64,000 nt of DNA from CAIVVT01 sp052145115 (GCA_052145115.1 JBKQPG010000039.1:56820-120819); one strand, 5' to 3'. Positions 26,613 through 35,544 are shown, counted from the first letter of the stretch. Numbers and translations are program-made. The notes: generated by a model from the letters alone, not told the origin.

Positions 26613-26630
26613 ATTGCATTTATTTGCAAT
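26613..26630. repeat. ATTGCA-N6-TGCAAT palindrome
   Basis: A perfect 6-bp inverted repeat with an AT-only spacer (TTTATT) inside the repeat island. It could be an operator or a small hairpin. Confidence 0.6.
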
Positions 26631-26835
26631 GGGATAGCCGGAGGATCCGGGAGCCGCCAAGGGGCGCGCAGAGGGCACTGCAGGCGAAAACCGGAGTGTC
26701 GTGTCGAAATGTCGATTGCGAGGCGGCGGCGGCGGGCCGCTCGAGCGATGAAAAGTGATGATTTGTGATGAATCGCCTCGGCGAGACACCGGCCAGGAGT
26801 GTCGAACGAACGCGACCGGTGTCCTTGCACCCTAG

Positions 26836-26975
26836 CCGGCATTTCTCACACTCCTTCGGCTGCAACGCGCGATAGACCCATGTCTACTTCGTTGCGCTGG
26901 GCCCAGAGGGCGCCCCCCGTGCTCAACGTATTGTTCAAATACGCCTCCGCGCGCCTCCCCTCGCGCGCCTCGTAT
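26836..26975 (+). repeat. Dispersed repeat C, copy 1
   Basis: About 140 nt that align with 63875-64000. Identical blocks include CGCGCGATAG, CTACTTCGTTGCGCT and CGCGCGCCTCGTAT, with an 8-nt length difference in the middle. Confidence 0.8.
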
Positions 26976-27074
26976 CCACGGGCCTCTCACGGGTTTCGCT
27001 GGCGAACGGTGTGAGAATTGCAGGCTAGCTTATGGTGCTGGTGAGCGGCCTGGTCTTGGCAGGTTGAAATGGGC

Positions 27075-28745
27075 CTAGAAGACCTTGGAAGTCACCGCGC
27101 CCTCGGCGGCCGAGCCGACGAGCTTGATGTACTTGGCCATGACGCCCGAGCGGAAGGCCGGCGCGGGGGCCCTCCACCCCATTCTGCGGGTTTCCAGCGT
27201 CGCGGGGTCCACCAGCAGGTCGATGCGCCGCTCGGCGATGTCGAGGAGCACCGGATCGCCATCCTCAACCAGGGCGATGGGCCCGCCCACATAGGCCTCC
27301 GGGGCCACGTGTCCGACCATGAAGCCGCGCGTGGCGCCGGAGAAACGGCCGTCGGTGACGAGCGCCACCGAATCGCCCAGCCCCGCGCCCACGATGGCGC
27401 TGGTGACGCCCAGCATTTCGCGCATGCCCGGCCCGCCCTTGGGCCCTTCGTAGCGGATGACGAGCACATCGCCAGGCTGGATGCGGCCGGTGGTGACGGC
27501 GTGCATGGCGTCCTCTTCGCTGTTGAAGACGCGCGCCGGCCCCTGGTGGGTCTTGCGGTCGAGACCGGTCACTTTGATCACCCCGCCGTCGGGCGCGAGC
27601 GTCCCGCGCAGGATGACCAGCCCGCCGGTGGCCTTGATCGGGTTGCTCAGCGGCCGGACCACCTTCTGCCCGGGCGTCTCGGCGGCCGCGGCGGCCTCCT
27701 GGCCCAGCGTCTTGCCGGTGCAGGTCAGGGCCGATGGGTCGGCGTAGCCGCCCTCCACCAACCGCTTGGCGATGACACCGATGCCGCCGGCCTTGTCGAC
27801 GTCGGCGGCGACGTACTCGCCCGCCGGGCGCAGGCTCACCAGCAGCGGCGTGCGCTGGCTGATGGCGTGGAAGTCGTCGATGTTCAAAGCAACGCCGGCT
27901 TCGTTGGCCATGGCCAGCAGGTGCAGCACGGCGTTGGTCGAGCCGCCGGTGGCGGCGACGGCGGCGATGGCGTTCTCGAAGGCCGCGCGCGTGCAGATGG
28001 CCAGCGGCCGCACTTCATTCTTGACCGCGTCGAGGATGACCCGGCCGCAATGCGCAGCGACGTCGTTCTTGCGCGGGTCGGCTTGCGGCACCATGGCGGT
28101 GTTGAGCGGCGACAGGCCGATCAGCTCCATCACCGTGGCCATCGTGTTGGCCGTAAACTGGCCGCCGCAGGCGCCGGCGCCGGGCGAGGCGCAATCCTCG
28201 ATGTGCTTGAATTCGGACTTGGAGATCTTCCCCGCGGCATACGCGCCCACGGCCTCGAAAACTTCCTGAATCGTGATGTCGCGGCCGTGGTAGCGGCCCG
28301 GCAGGATCGAGCCGCCATACAGAATCACGCCGGGAATGTTCAGGCGCAGCAGCGCCAGCGCCGCGCCGGGGATGGTCTTATCGCAGGCCACCAGGCACAC
28401 CAGGCCGTCGAACATGTGGCCGCGCGTGACCAGTTCGATGGAGTCGGCGATTACCTCGCGCGAAATCAGCGAAGTCTTCATGCCCTGAGTGCCCATGGTG
28501 ATGCCGTCGGAAATGGCGATGGTGTTGAACTCCATGGGCGTGCCGCCGGCCTGGCGGATGCCGCGCGCCACCTCGGCGGCGATGTCGCGCAACAGCCAGT
28601 TGCAGGGCATCGTGCCGATCCACGTATTGGCGATGCCGATGATCGGCTTTTTGAGATCCTCGTCGGTGAATCCGATGCCTTTCAGTTGGGCGCGGGCCGG
28701 AGCGCGTTCCGGACCCTCGTAGAGCGTGCGGCTGGGGAGTTTCAT
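27075..28745 (-). CDS. ilvD: Dihydroxy-acid dehydratase
   Basis: 556 residues, typical for IlvD. It converts 2,3-dihydroxy-isovalerate and -methylvalerate to the keto acids for valine, leucine and isoleucine. The cluster cysteines are Cys48 (TMPCN), Cys121 (VACDKT) and Cys193 (GACGGQFTANTM), a pattern fitting a [2Fe-2S] enzyme. The C-terminal DGRFSGATRGF is present. The ATG at 28745 gives MKLPSRTLYEGPERAPAR; an upstream extension is rejected. No other ilv gene is adjacent. Confidence 0.97.
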   Translation of the reverse strand: MKLPSRTLYEGPERAPARAQLKGIGFTDEDLKKPIIGIANTWIGTMPCNWLLRDIAAEVARGIRQAGGTPMEFNTIAISDGITMGTQGMKTSLISREVIADSIELVTRGHMFDGLVCLVACDKTIPGAALALLRLNIPGVILYGGSILPGRYHGRDITIQEVFEAVGAYAAGKISKSEFKHIEDCASPGAGACGGQFTANTMATVMELIGLSPLNTAMVPQADPRKNDVAAHCGRVILDAVKNEVRPLAICTRAAFENAIAAVAATGGSTNAVLHLLAMANEAGVALNIDDFHAISQRTPLLVSLRPAGEYVAADVDKAGGIGVIAKRLVEGGYADPSALTCTGKTLGQEAAAAAETPGQKVVRPLSNPIKATGGLVILRGTLAPDGGVIKVTGLDRKTHQGPARVFNSEEDAMHAVTTGRIQPGDVLVIRYEGPKGGPGMREMLGVTSAIVGAGLGDSVALVTDGRFSGATRGFMVGHVAPEAYVGGPIALVEDGDPVLLDIAERRIDLLVDPATLETRRMGWRAPAPAFRSGVMAKYIKLVGSAAEGAVTSKVF

Positions 28746-28978
28746 GATGGGGTGACTTTCATCATATCGCCGCGGACGCGCCGGCATGGACGAAGTGGCG
28801 CGAGCGAGCGTGTTCCGAGGGTGTTTCCGCGAAGGATCAAAGGCGCAGCGAAGCGGCTCGTGCCACAGCGAATCGGCACCGCCGTTCGCACGGGGTGTGG
28901 CCCGCGGTCGCGGGGCGGCAGGAACGCCGGCGACGCGGCTTTCCGGCGCCGCGGCTGGGCGGGCGCGGATCAGATACG

Positions 28979-29006
28979 AAAAAGCCCCGGCGGGTAGGCC
29001 GGGGCT
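28979..29006 (-). terminator. Rho-independent terminator of the flagellin gene
   Basis: Read on the minus strand, AGCCCCGGC pairs with GCCGGGGCT over a 6-nt loop and is followed by TTTTT. It lies 33 nt beyond the flagellin stop, as expected for a highly expressed monocistronic gene. Confidence 0.85.
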
Positions 29007-29039
29007 GATTCGCCGAGAGGAAAGTTAGGAGTCAGGAGG

Positions 29040-30269
29040 TTAGCTCTTGAGCAGTGCGAGGATGTTCTGCGGAGCGGAGTTGGCCTGGGCCAGGGCGGCC
29101 ACGCCGGCCTGTTCCATGATCTGGGCCTTGGTCAGGTTGGCGGCTTGTTGGGCGAGGTCGGCGTCGCGGATCTGCGACTCGGAAGAGGCCTCGTTGGTCA
29201 ACTGGGTGGAGGCCAGGTTCAGAGCGTAGTTGAGGATGTTCTCGCTCTTGCCTACGGCGGCCTGGGCCGCGCCGAGCGCCGCCACGGCGTTGGTGATGGT
29301 GGTGATCGCCGCTGCCGCACCGGGCTGGGTGCTGATATCGATGGCGCCGGTGTTGGTGGCCGCGACGCCACCAGCGATAAAGCCCAGATCCTGGGCGCCC
29401 GTGTCCGCTCCCGCAACCGTGGGCGTGTTGGAAATCGCGTCGGTGGTGGAGAAGACGAGTTTGCCGGTGGCGCTGATGGAGGCCGAGTAGTTGGCGGCGG
29501 CGAAGTCGGGATTGGCCGCGGCGGCTTGCGCGAGGGCGTTGTTGATGGCGGTGACCAATCCGGACTGTGTCGAGACGCCGTCGAGGCCGACGGTGACCGT
29601 GACGCCGGCCGTGGTGCCATAGTCGGCCAGACCGCCGGCGGCCGCGTTGGTGAAGGTGAAGGTCGCGGTGTCGTTGGCGCCGACGGCCGTGGCGACAGCG
29701 GCGTCGGTGCCGAGGGCGACCGTGCCGGCAGCCGAGTTGCCGATCAGGCCCAGGCTGGTGGCGTCCACAGCGGCGCCCGAAAGGCCCAAGGTCACGGTGC
29801 CGCCGCCGACGGTCTGGCCGCCGCCGATGGTCACCGAGAGGTTCCCGATCATCGAACCGCCGGAGTTCATGCCGATGGCGGTAGCCTGGCGCGTGATTTC
29901 CGCCTCGGTGCTGGCGAATTCAGCCTGCATCGTGGCGCGCCCCGAGGCGCCTCCAGTGAAGGTGGACGAGGCCGACTCAGTGGCCAGGGTGTTGAGGCGG
30001 TCGAGCAGGTTGCCAATGTTGCTGATGCCGCCATCGACGGTCTGCAGGGTCGCCTGGGCGCTGTTGGCGTTGGCGATGCCCTGGGTCAGGACCGCCTGGT
30101 CATCGCGCAAGCCGTTGGCCACGGCCAGGCCCGCGGCGTCGTCGCCGGAGTTGACGATGCGCAGACCGGAGGTGACCTCGTTGATGGTCTGGTTCTGGAA
30201 GTTATTGGTTTGGTTCAGGTAGTACTGAGCCTGTAACGAAGCAACGTTTGTGTTAATCGAAAACGACAT
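29040..30269 (-). CDS. fliC: Flagellin
   Basis: 409 residues. The conserved D0/D1 ends are clear: MSFSINTNVASLQAQYYLNQ and VTSGLRIVNSGDDAAGLAVA at the N terminus, and QIRDADLAQQAANLTKAQIM through ALLKS at the C terminus. The central part (about 150-330) is Ala/Gly/Thr-rich and variable, as expected for surface-exposed D2/D3. It polymerises into the flagellar filament after type III export. The ATG at 30269 follows GGAG. A sigma-28-like promoter lies upstream, a strong terminator downstream, and csrA-fliW sit immediately upstream. An adjoining FliW-CsrA pair suggests translational control of this gene. Confidence 0.96.
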   Translation of the reverse strand: MSFSINTNVASLQAQYYLNQTNNFQNQTINEVTSGLRIVNSGDDAAGLAVANGLRDDQAVLTQGIANANSAQATLQTVDGGISNIGNLLDRLNTLATESASSTFTGGASGRATMQAEFASTEAEITRQATAIGMNSGGSMIGNLSVTIGGGQTVGGGTVTLGLSGAAVDATSLGLIGNSAAGTVALGTDAAVATAVGANDTATFTFTNAAAGGLADYGTTAGVTVTVGLDGVSTQSGLVTAINNALAQAAAANPDFAAANYSASISATGKLVFSTTDAISNTPTVAGADTGAQDLGFIAGGVAATNTGAIDISTQPGAAAAITTITNAVAALGAAQAAVGKSENILNYALNLASTQLTNEASSESQIRDADLAQQAANLTKAQIMEQAGVAALAQANSAPQNILALLKS

Positions 30270-30355
30270 TGCTGTTTCTCCATAGGTGAACCAAAGCACG
30301 CCGGAATCATTCCCTGCGTGGGCCGCTTTGCAGCCGGTATTGGCACCCAAGCTGC

Positions 30356-30382
30356 TTATCGGGAGGACGGGAGGGGAATTGA
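30356..30382 (-). promoter_or_regulatory. Sigma-28 (FliA)-type promoter of flagellin
   Basis: On the minus strand TCAATTCC (30375-30382), an 11-nt spacer and CCCGATAA (30356-30363) match the flagellar consensus TAAAGTTT-N11-GCCGATAA, with seven of eight bases in the -10. It lies between the csrA stop and fliC and predicts a leader of about 80 nt, with GGA motifs including one in the ribosome-binding site. Confidence 0.65.
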
Positions 30383-30399
30383 GGGAAAATGCGAGCCCT

Positions 30400-30669
30400 T
30401 CAGGCCGGGGGTGGTTCCGGCCGCGTGGTGTATTCGGGCGCGTGGGTGCGCAGTACGGTCACCAGCCGGGCGAGATTTCCGGTGGCGCGGAAGGCGGCGG
30501 CGCGGCGATTCTCCTCCTGAGTCAGGAACAGCTCCTTGCGCATGACGGTCACTTCGGGCGGAGCGCTGAAGCCCAGCTTGACGCGCGAGCCGCTGACCTC
30601 CAGCACCTGAACCTCGATGCGGCCGTCGATGATGACGCCGTCGCCGACCTTGCGGCGGAATACTAGCAT
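30400..30669 (-). CDS. csrA: Carbon storage/flagellin translational regulator CsrA
   Basis: 89 residues, somewhat longer than the usual 61-75 because of a C-terminal extension. It begins MLVFRRKVGDGVIIDG and contains GFSAPPEVTVMRKEL with the RNA-binding Arg44. CsrA dimers bind GGA motifs in mRNA leaders, typically blocking translation of flagellin. It overlaps the end of fliW by 7 nt, so the antagonist FliW and its target CsrA are made together. Flagellin lies just downstream under its own promoter. Confidence 0.95.
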   Translation of the reverse strand: MLVFRRKVGDGVIIDGRIEVQVLEVSGSRVKLGFSAPPEVTVMRKELFLTQEENRRAAAFRATGNLARLVTVLRTHAPEYTTRPEPPPA

Positions 30670-31127
30670 GGCGCGCCGCCGGCCGAAAGCCGAATGAGCG
30701 GGGTGACATGGGAGTAGGCCGAGCCGCCCAGAATCACCTGCACGCCGAGGCGCCGCGCGGGGTGGATCAGGACCGGGGCCACCAAGTTGGCAGTGGGCGG
30801 GCCGTGCTCGGGCAGGGTCAGGATGGCCAGCAGGAGGTGCGGGCCGGAGGCGGCCGAGTACTGGCCCGGCTCCAGGCCGTCGGGGATGAATTCCCCAGGC
30901 AGCAGCTCAAATCGATAGTTGCGGTCGAGCAGTACGACGGGTGCGCAGACGAAGCGCACGGCCGGCCGCTCCAGACTCACCAGGAAGACGAACGGCGCGA
31001 ACTCGGGCGTCTGGGCCAGCACGAAAAAACGCAGCGTCTCGAACGAAGGGAGCCCCTCGGGGAACGTGAACACGTCGGCGTCGCGATATTCGAACTGGCC
31101 GAGGCCGGGGGTGGTGAGCGTGGGCAC
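30663..31127 (-). CDS. fliW: Flagellar assembly factor FliW
   Basis: 154 residues, the usual FliW size. The pattern GQFEYRDADVFTFPEGLPSFETLRFFVL is the family signature; later parts form the expected small beta barrel. FliW binds flagellin or CsrA. When flagellin is exported, FliW sequesters CsrA and relieves repression of flagellin translation. The frame extends to a TTG at 31148, but the GTG at 31127 has GGAGG about 10 nt upstream and fits family N termini. It overlaps csrA by 7 nt. Confidence 0.92.
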   Translation of the reverse strand: MPTLTTPGLGQFEYRDADVFTFPEGLPSFETLRFFVLAQTPEFAPFVFLVSLERPAVRFVCAPVVLLDRNYRFELLPGEFIPDGLEPGQYSAASGPHLLLAILTLPEHGPPTANLVAPVLIHPARRLGVQVILGGSAYSHVTPLIRLSAGGAPC

Positions 31128-31249
31128 GCGCGGGCGTCCTCCAGACAATAGAGTGCCGCGCCGGCCGGTGTTCTCTCGGGCGCAATGCCGGGCGGGGCGG
31201 ATTTGCGGCCTTTGTTTTGTGTTAGGAATGGAACAAGCCGGTACCCTAA

Positions 31250-31540
31250 ATGGGCGTGGTGATCAGGATCGGGGCCCGCAGGGCGCTCCTCAGGGAGGGC
31301 CAATGGCGGTGCGCGGACCCGCGGCTGGAGCAGCGGCTGAATGCGCAGACGGAGGCCTGGATCGCGGAGACGGGCGGACCGGAACTGGGGGCCGAGGATC
31401 CGGAGGCCGAAGTGGCGCGGGAGATGGCGCGGCGCAATGGAGGGGTGGTGCAGATGCACGCGCCGGCCCAGGGCGGACGCACACAGCGGCTGTATTTCGA
31501 GCGCCGGCAGATCCGCTTTAATTTCCAAAACGGAGCCTGA
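31250..31540 (+). CDS. Small hypothetical protein
   Basis: 96 residues, no recognised family. It is rich in Arg, Glu and Ala, with a likely central helix (DPEAEVAREMARRN) and a short basic C-terminal strand (RLYFERRQIRFNFQ). No signal peptide or membrane segment is seen. It is divergent from fliW and lies 65 nt before the exosortase gene. Its reality rests on frame length and plausible composition only; there is no good ribosome-binding site. Confidence 0.5.
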   Translation: MGVVIRIGARRALLREGQWRCADPRLEQRLNAQTEAWIAETGGPELGAEDPEAEVAREMARRNGGVVQMHAPAQGGRTQRLYFERRQIRFNFQNGA

Positions 31541-31605
31541 GTAGTGCGATTGGGCGTGCCGAACGGCGGCGGACGGGGATCGCATACCATAGAGAAAAGA
31601 GCGGA

Positions 31606-32538
31606 ATGGGGCAGGAAATCAGCGGCGAGCCGCGGGCGCTCGAAAACTCGAATGTGGAACAGCCCGGGGCCTGGCGGACCCTGCTCGGGCGCCACCCCTG
31701 GCTGGCGCCGGCGGCGTGGTACGGAGTGTGGATCGCGGCGCTGTTCGCTCCGGTGATCGCGACCATGTTCAAGGAATACGCGCAGGACGAGAGCATGGGC
31801 CACGGCTTCTTCGTCCCGCTGGTGGCGGGCTACATCGTATGGCAGCGGCGCGAGACACTGGACCAGACCGCGCCCCAGCCCCACTGGAGCGGGTGGGCGC
31901 TGATCGTGGCCGGATTCCTGCTGCTGATGCTGGGGACCTTCGGCGCGGAATTCGCATTGATGCGCGGCGGGCTGCTGCTCACGATTTATGGAGTCGTCGT
32001 GGCGGCTTGCGGGCTGAAGGTGTTCCGCACACTGGCGTTTCCGCTTCTGCTGCTGTTGTTCATGATCCGCATTCCGCAGTTCATTTACGGGCAGATCACC
32101 TTCCCGTTGCAGATCCTGGCCAGCGAATTCGCGGAGTTCAATCTGGCCGCGCTGGGGATCCCAGTGCTCCGGGACGGCAATGTGCTGGAGCTGGCCAGCC
32201 AGAAACTGAACGTGGTGGAGGCCTGCAGCGGGATCCGCTCGCTGCTCTCGCTGGGGTTCCTGAGCCTGGTCTACGGTTATTTCTTCGAGAAGAAGATGTG
32301 GATCCGGGTGGTGCTGGTGCTGGCCACGCCGCCGATCGCGATTGTGGCCAACGGGCTGAGAGTGACCATCGCGGGCGTCCTTTCCGAGGTCAACACGGAG
32401 TACGCCGAAGGCACGTTCCACCTGCTGGAAGGCTGGATCATCTTCATGCTGGCGCTGGCGGCGCTGCTGGTGCTGCATCAAATACTGATCCGGGTTTCGC
32501 GGCTGGCCGGCCGGAAGCAGGCGGCGGCCCATGTTTAG
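31606..32538 (+). CDS. Exosortase
   Basis: 310 residues with about eight membrane segments. The catalytic triad of the exosortase/archaeosortase family is visible: Cys207 in VVEACSGIRSL, Arg252 in ANGLRVT and His272 in GTFHLLEGW. Exosortases cleave and transfer proteins carrying PEP-CTERM-like tails during export, usually together with exopolysaccharide production. The next gene, overlapping by 8 nt, encodes the usual EpsI partner. I saw no PEP-CTERM substrate gene in this window. Confidence 0.93.
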   Translation: MGQEISGEPRALENSNVEQPGAWRTLLGRHPWLAPAAWYGVWIAALFAPVIATMFKEYAQDESMGHGFFVPLVAGYIVWQRRETLDQTAPQPHWSGWALIVAGFLLLMLGTFGAEFALMRGGLLLTIYGVVVAACGLKVFRTLAFPLLLLLFMIRIPQFIYGQITFPLQILASEFAEFNLAALGIPVLRDGNVLELASQKLNVVEACSGIRSLLSLGFLSLVYGYFFEKKMWIRVVLVLATPPIAIVANGLRVTIAGVLSEVNTEYAEGTFHLLEGWIIFMLALAALLVLHQILIRVSRLAGRKQAAAHV

Positions 32539-33181
32539 CTTCCTCCGCTCGACGCGCGGGATTGCGCTGACGCTGCTGCTGGCGGGCGAGGCGGTGATTT
32601 ACAACGCTTACCCGAAACAGGAGATCGCGCTGCTGCCGCAGCCTCTGAAGACGCTGCCCGGGGAGCTGGGTGCGTGGCGCATGGTGGCCGAAAGCCAGAT
32701 CACCGCCGAGGAGCAAGACGTGCTCCGGGCCGACGACACGCTCAACCGGGTGTACGTGGATCAGGCGACGGGAGTGCCGGCCGGCCTGTTCATCGCGTTT
32801 TTCAAAACCCAGACGACCGGCGTGGCGCCGCATTCGCCCAAGGTCTGCCTGCCGGGCTCGGGCTGGGAGCCGACCGGCTCGAGCATCCTCCGGCTCGCCG
32901 TGCCGGGCGTCGCGGAGCCGATTGAGGTGAACCGCACGACGATCGTCAAGGGCGATCAGACGAGCATCGTACTGTACTGGTATCAGACCCACAACAGGGT
33001 CATCGCCGACGAATACCGCGCCAAGCTGAATACGATCCTGGACTCGATGCGCTTCCGGCGCAGCGACACCTCGATCGTGCGGATCATCGTGGCCGAGAAC
33101 CCGGGCACCGACGCGGAGGCCGAAGCGCGGCGCATGGCGCAGCAGTCGTTTGGGGCGATTCGGACGCTGCTGCCGCACTGA
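32531..33181 (+). CDS. EpsI-domain exosortase-associated protein
   Basis: 216 residues. An N-terminal membrane anchor (GIALTLLLAGEAVIYNAYP) precedes the EpsI/DUF3485 domain with PHSPKVCLPGSGWEP and IVLYWYQTHNRVIADEY. It starts inside the exosortase stop region (8-nt overlap), so the two are translationally coupled. EpsI domains are often fused to or adjacent to exosortases and are thought to help processing or export of extracellular matrix; the precise activity is unknown. Confidence 0.9.
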   Translation: MFSFLRSTRGIALTLLLAGEAVIYNAYPKQEIALLPQPLKTLPGELGAWRMVAESQITAEEQDVLRADDTLNRVYVDQATGVPAGLFIAFFKTQTTGVAPHSPKVCLPGSGWEPTGSSILRLAVPGVAEPIEVNRTTIVKGDQTSIVLYWYQTHNRVIADEYRAKLNTILDSMRFRRSDTSIVRIIVAENPGTDAEAEARRMAQQSFGAIRTLLPH

Positions 33182-33247
33182 GATGCGGGGCCGCGAAGAG
33201 CGGGCCCGAAAGGCGCGATACACTGGGATTATCCGGCATCCAGCGAA

Positions 33248-34729
33248 GTGCGCAGCGCCTCTGTTTTCCTCCTCTCCGCTATCATCCTGGCCCGCGTGGC
33301 GTGGGCGGCCGATCCTCCTCAAGGGCAGCTCGACGGCAGCAGGTCGCTGTTCGCGGTGCTGGCGGCGATCAACGTCGCGGGCTATGACGCCGAGCTGAAC
33401 TCGCCTTCGAATGAGCCGTTCCGGATGCAGTTGCGGCAGCAGATCGCGGCGCGGAAGCCCAATTCGGTCCGCTATCTGAAGGAGTTCTTCAAAGCGCATC
33501 GCAAGCTCGACTGGAACGACGAGCTGAGCCAGTACATCAGCTACGCGCTGAGCGTGGACGGCCCCCCGGACTTCAAATGGCGTTACTCCACGGAACACAC
33601 CCCACCCGCCGCCAACGCGCTCGAGGACCTGGCTCCGCTGCTGAAGGAGTTCTGGGCGCAGGCCAATCTCGAGCAGCTGTGGCAGGCGGCGCAGCCGGCC
33701 TATGACCGGATCATCGCGCGCTACCACGCGCCGGTGACGGAGGCGATCCTGCAAGCCAACGCGTATCTGAAGAACCCCACCAGCGGGGCGCGCGGGCGGC
33801 GCTTCCAGATCTACGTGGACCTGCTCGGCGCTCCGAACCAGGTGCACACGCGCAGTTTCGTCGACGACTACTTCGTGGTCATTACGCCCTCGACCGAACT
33901 GCGGGTGGCCGACGTCCGCCGCGCCTATCTGCACTATCTGATCGACCCGGCCGCCATCCGCAAGACAGAGTCCATCGACAAGAAAAAACCGCTGTGCCAC
34001 CTGGCGGATAACGCGGGCGCGCTGGCTGACATTTACAAAGAGGATTGCGTGCTGCTGTTCGGCATGTCGCTGGTGCGGGCGGTGGAGGCGCGCATCGACC
34101 ATTCGCCGGCCGAGGTGGAAGAGTCGATGAGGGAGGGCTACATCCTGACCGCATACTTCGCCGAGGCGCTGGCCGGGTACGAGAAGCAGGAGACGGCGCT
34201 GCGGCTGGAGTTGGGCGAGTTGATCGACGACATCAACGTGCGTAAAGAAAAGGGCCGCATCAGCGCGGTGCAGTTCTACGCCGAGCCGGTGGAGCACAAA
34301 GTGAAGGTGCAACTGGCGGAGCCGGAGCCGCCGGCCAGTCCGCTGTTGGCGCAGTTGGACGACGTGGACCAGCGGATCCGGGCACGCGACATCGAGGGGG
34401 CGCGCAGCCTGTGCCGGAGCGTGCTGGAGCAGGCGGCGCCGGAAGCGGTACACGCCCGGGCGTTCTTCGATCTGGCCAAGATCGCGGCGCTGGAGAAGGA
34501 CCCCGATTTGTCCAAGCAGCTTTTCGAGAAGACTCTGAGCCTGAAGCCGGACCCGTTCGAGGCCGCCTGGGCGCACGTCTATCTGGCCCGACTTGCCATG
34601 GCCGCGCAGGAACCGGATGAGGCGATCAGCCAATACACGGCCGCGCTGGCGGTGGCGGGCGGCAGCGAGCAGGCCCGCCAGGCCGCTCAAACGGAAATGG
34701 AAGCGGCCAGGAGCCGCCTACACCAATGA
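33248..34729 (+). CDS. Exported TPR-like protein, first of two
   Basis: 493 residues with a signal peptide (VFLLSAIILARVAWAA). The middle (about 50-330) is helical without a recognised family. The C-terminal third contains TPR-like pairs (ARDIEGARSLCRSVLEQAAPEAVHARAFFDLAKIAAL; AAQEPDEAISQYTAALAVAGG). It starts at a GTG 66 nt after EpsI and is followed 14 nt later by another TPR-like gene. It probably belongs to the exosortase operon as a periplasmic scaffold, which is inference. Confidence 0.75.
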   Translation: MRSASVFLLSAIILARVAWAADPPQGQLDGSRSLFAVLAAINVAGYDAELNSPSNEPFRMQLRQQIAARKPNSVRYLKEFFKAHRKLDWNDELSQYISYALSVDGPPDFKWRYSTEHTPPAANALEDLAPLLKEFWAQANLEQLWQAAQPAYDRIIARYHAPVTEAILQANAYLKNPTSGARGRRFQIYVDLLGAPNQVHTRSFVDDYFVVITPSTELRVADVRRAYLHYLIDPAAIRKTESIDKKKPLCHLADNAGALADIYKEDCVLLFGMSLVRAVEARIDHSPAEVEESMREGYILTAYFAEALAGYEKQETALRLELGELIDDINVRKEKGRISAVQFYAEPVEHKVKVQLAEPEPPASPLLAQLDDVDQRIRARDIEGARSLCRSVLEQAAPEAVHARAFFDLAKIAALEKDPDLSKQLFEKTLSLKPDPFEAAWAHVYLARLAMAAQEPDEAISQYTAALAVAGGSEQARQAAQTEMEAARSRLHQ

Positions 34730-34743
34730 ATACAAGGAGACCA

Positions 34744-35529
34744 ATGAACCGCTTTAGAATGATCTTGCTGGCGGTGGCCGTGGGCGTCACGGCGACCAGC
34801 CTGTTTGCGCAGTCGGCCAGCCCGACTCCGCCCAAGCCCAAGTCGAGAAAGGAAGCCGAGGCGCTTTCGGCCGTCGTCAAGGCGCAGGCTCAGGGCGCCG
34901 ACGCGCTCATCGCGGCGGCCACCGATTTCCTCACGCACTACGCCGACACCGATTTTAAGGGGTGGGCGTTTTACGTGATGACTCTGGCCGCCGATCAGAA
35001 ACACGATCTGATTTACGTGGTGGATTACGGAGAGCAGTGCATCGCCGCGGATCCGATGAATTACGGTGCGAAAGCACTGGTGGCGCGCGCCATCGCGGAA
35101 GGCACGAAGAAGTACGACCTGGACAAGGACGAGAAGCTCGCGCGCGTGCGGAAGCTGGCCCAGGAGGCGCTCGAACTGGCCAAGAAGAACCCGCCCAAGC
35201 CCAACCCGCAAATCACCGACGAGCGATGGGCCGCCGCAGTGGCTGACATGGTGTCGCCGGCCTACGAGGGCCTGGGAGGGGCCGCTATGGTGGAAGAGAA
35301 ATATGATGAATGCGCGGCCGATCTGAAACAGGATCTGGACAGCTCCCCTCGCGCGGATCCGGCCTTGATGGTTCGGCTGGGCTTCTGCTACCGGATGGCG
35401 AAGAATTACGACGCGGCCACGGCGATCCTCGACCGTGCGATCGCCGACTCAGAGAGCAGCGAGGCCGTGAAGCGTGCCGCCGCGCAACAGAAAAAGTTTA
35501 TTGATCAGTCCCGGGCCGCGGGTAAATAG
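34744..35529 (+). CDS. Exported TPR-like protein, second of two
   Basis: 261 residues. The signal peptide MNRFRMILLAVAVGVTATSLFA is followed by helical repeats; the clearest TPR-like unit is at the C terminus (LMVRLGFCYRMAKNYDAATAILDRAIAD). AAGGAGA at 34734-34740 selects the ATG at 34744 over an in-frame ATG at 34726. It lies between the larger TPR protein and rnc on the same strand. Function unknown; TPR folds imply protein binding. Confidence 0.75.
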   Translation: MNRFRMILLAVAVGVTATSLFAQSASPTPPKPKSRKEAEALSAVVKAQAQGADALIAAATDFLTHYADTDFKGWAFYVMTLAADQKHDLIYVVDYGEQCIAADPMNYGAKALVARAIAEGTKKYDLDKDEKLARVRKLAQEALELAKKNPPKPNPQITDERWAAAVADMVSPAYEGLGGAAMVEEKYDECAADLKQDLDSSPRADPALMVRLGFCYRMAKNYDAATAILDRAIADSESSEAVKRAAAQQKKFIDQSRAAGK

Positions 35530-35544
35530 AGCGGCTGGACAGCC

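Larger units (their letters stand above)
26367..27074. other. 708-bp non-coding repeat island
   Basis: No open frame here looks like a real protein. The stretch is a mosaic of repeats: module A (second copy near 48.1 kb), a phased array of GTGTCG/CGACA motifs, an ATTGCA palindrome, an AAAAGTGATGA block, and module C (second copy at the right window end). It is more AT-rich than the genes around it. Confidence 0.6.

Noticed and set aside
26516..26806. Possible CRISPR array
   Set aside because: The repeated unit is only 6-7 bp with 10-bp spacing and both orientations; there are no spacers of CRISPR length and no cas genes.
26451..27014. Small open frames in the repeat island
   Set aside because: They run through repeats and palindromes, differ between repeat copies and resemble no protein.
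27069..28997. Long plus-strand open frame opposite ilvD
   Set aside because: Low-complexity composition and no motifs; ilvD on the other strand is unambiguous.
32444..34690. Long minus-strand open frame over EpsI and the TPR gene
   Set aside because: His/Arg/Gln-rich antisense shadow; the plus-strand genes have signal peptides and family motifs.
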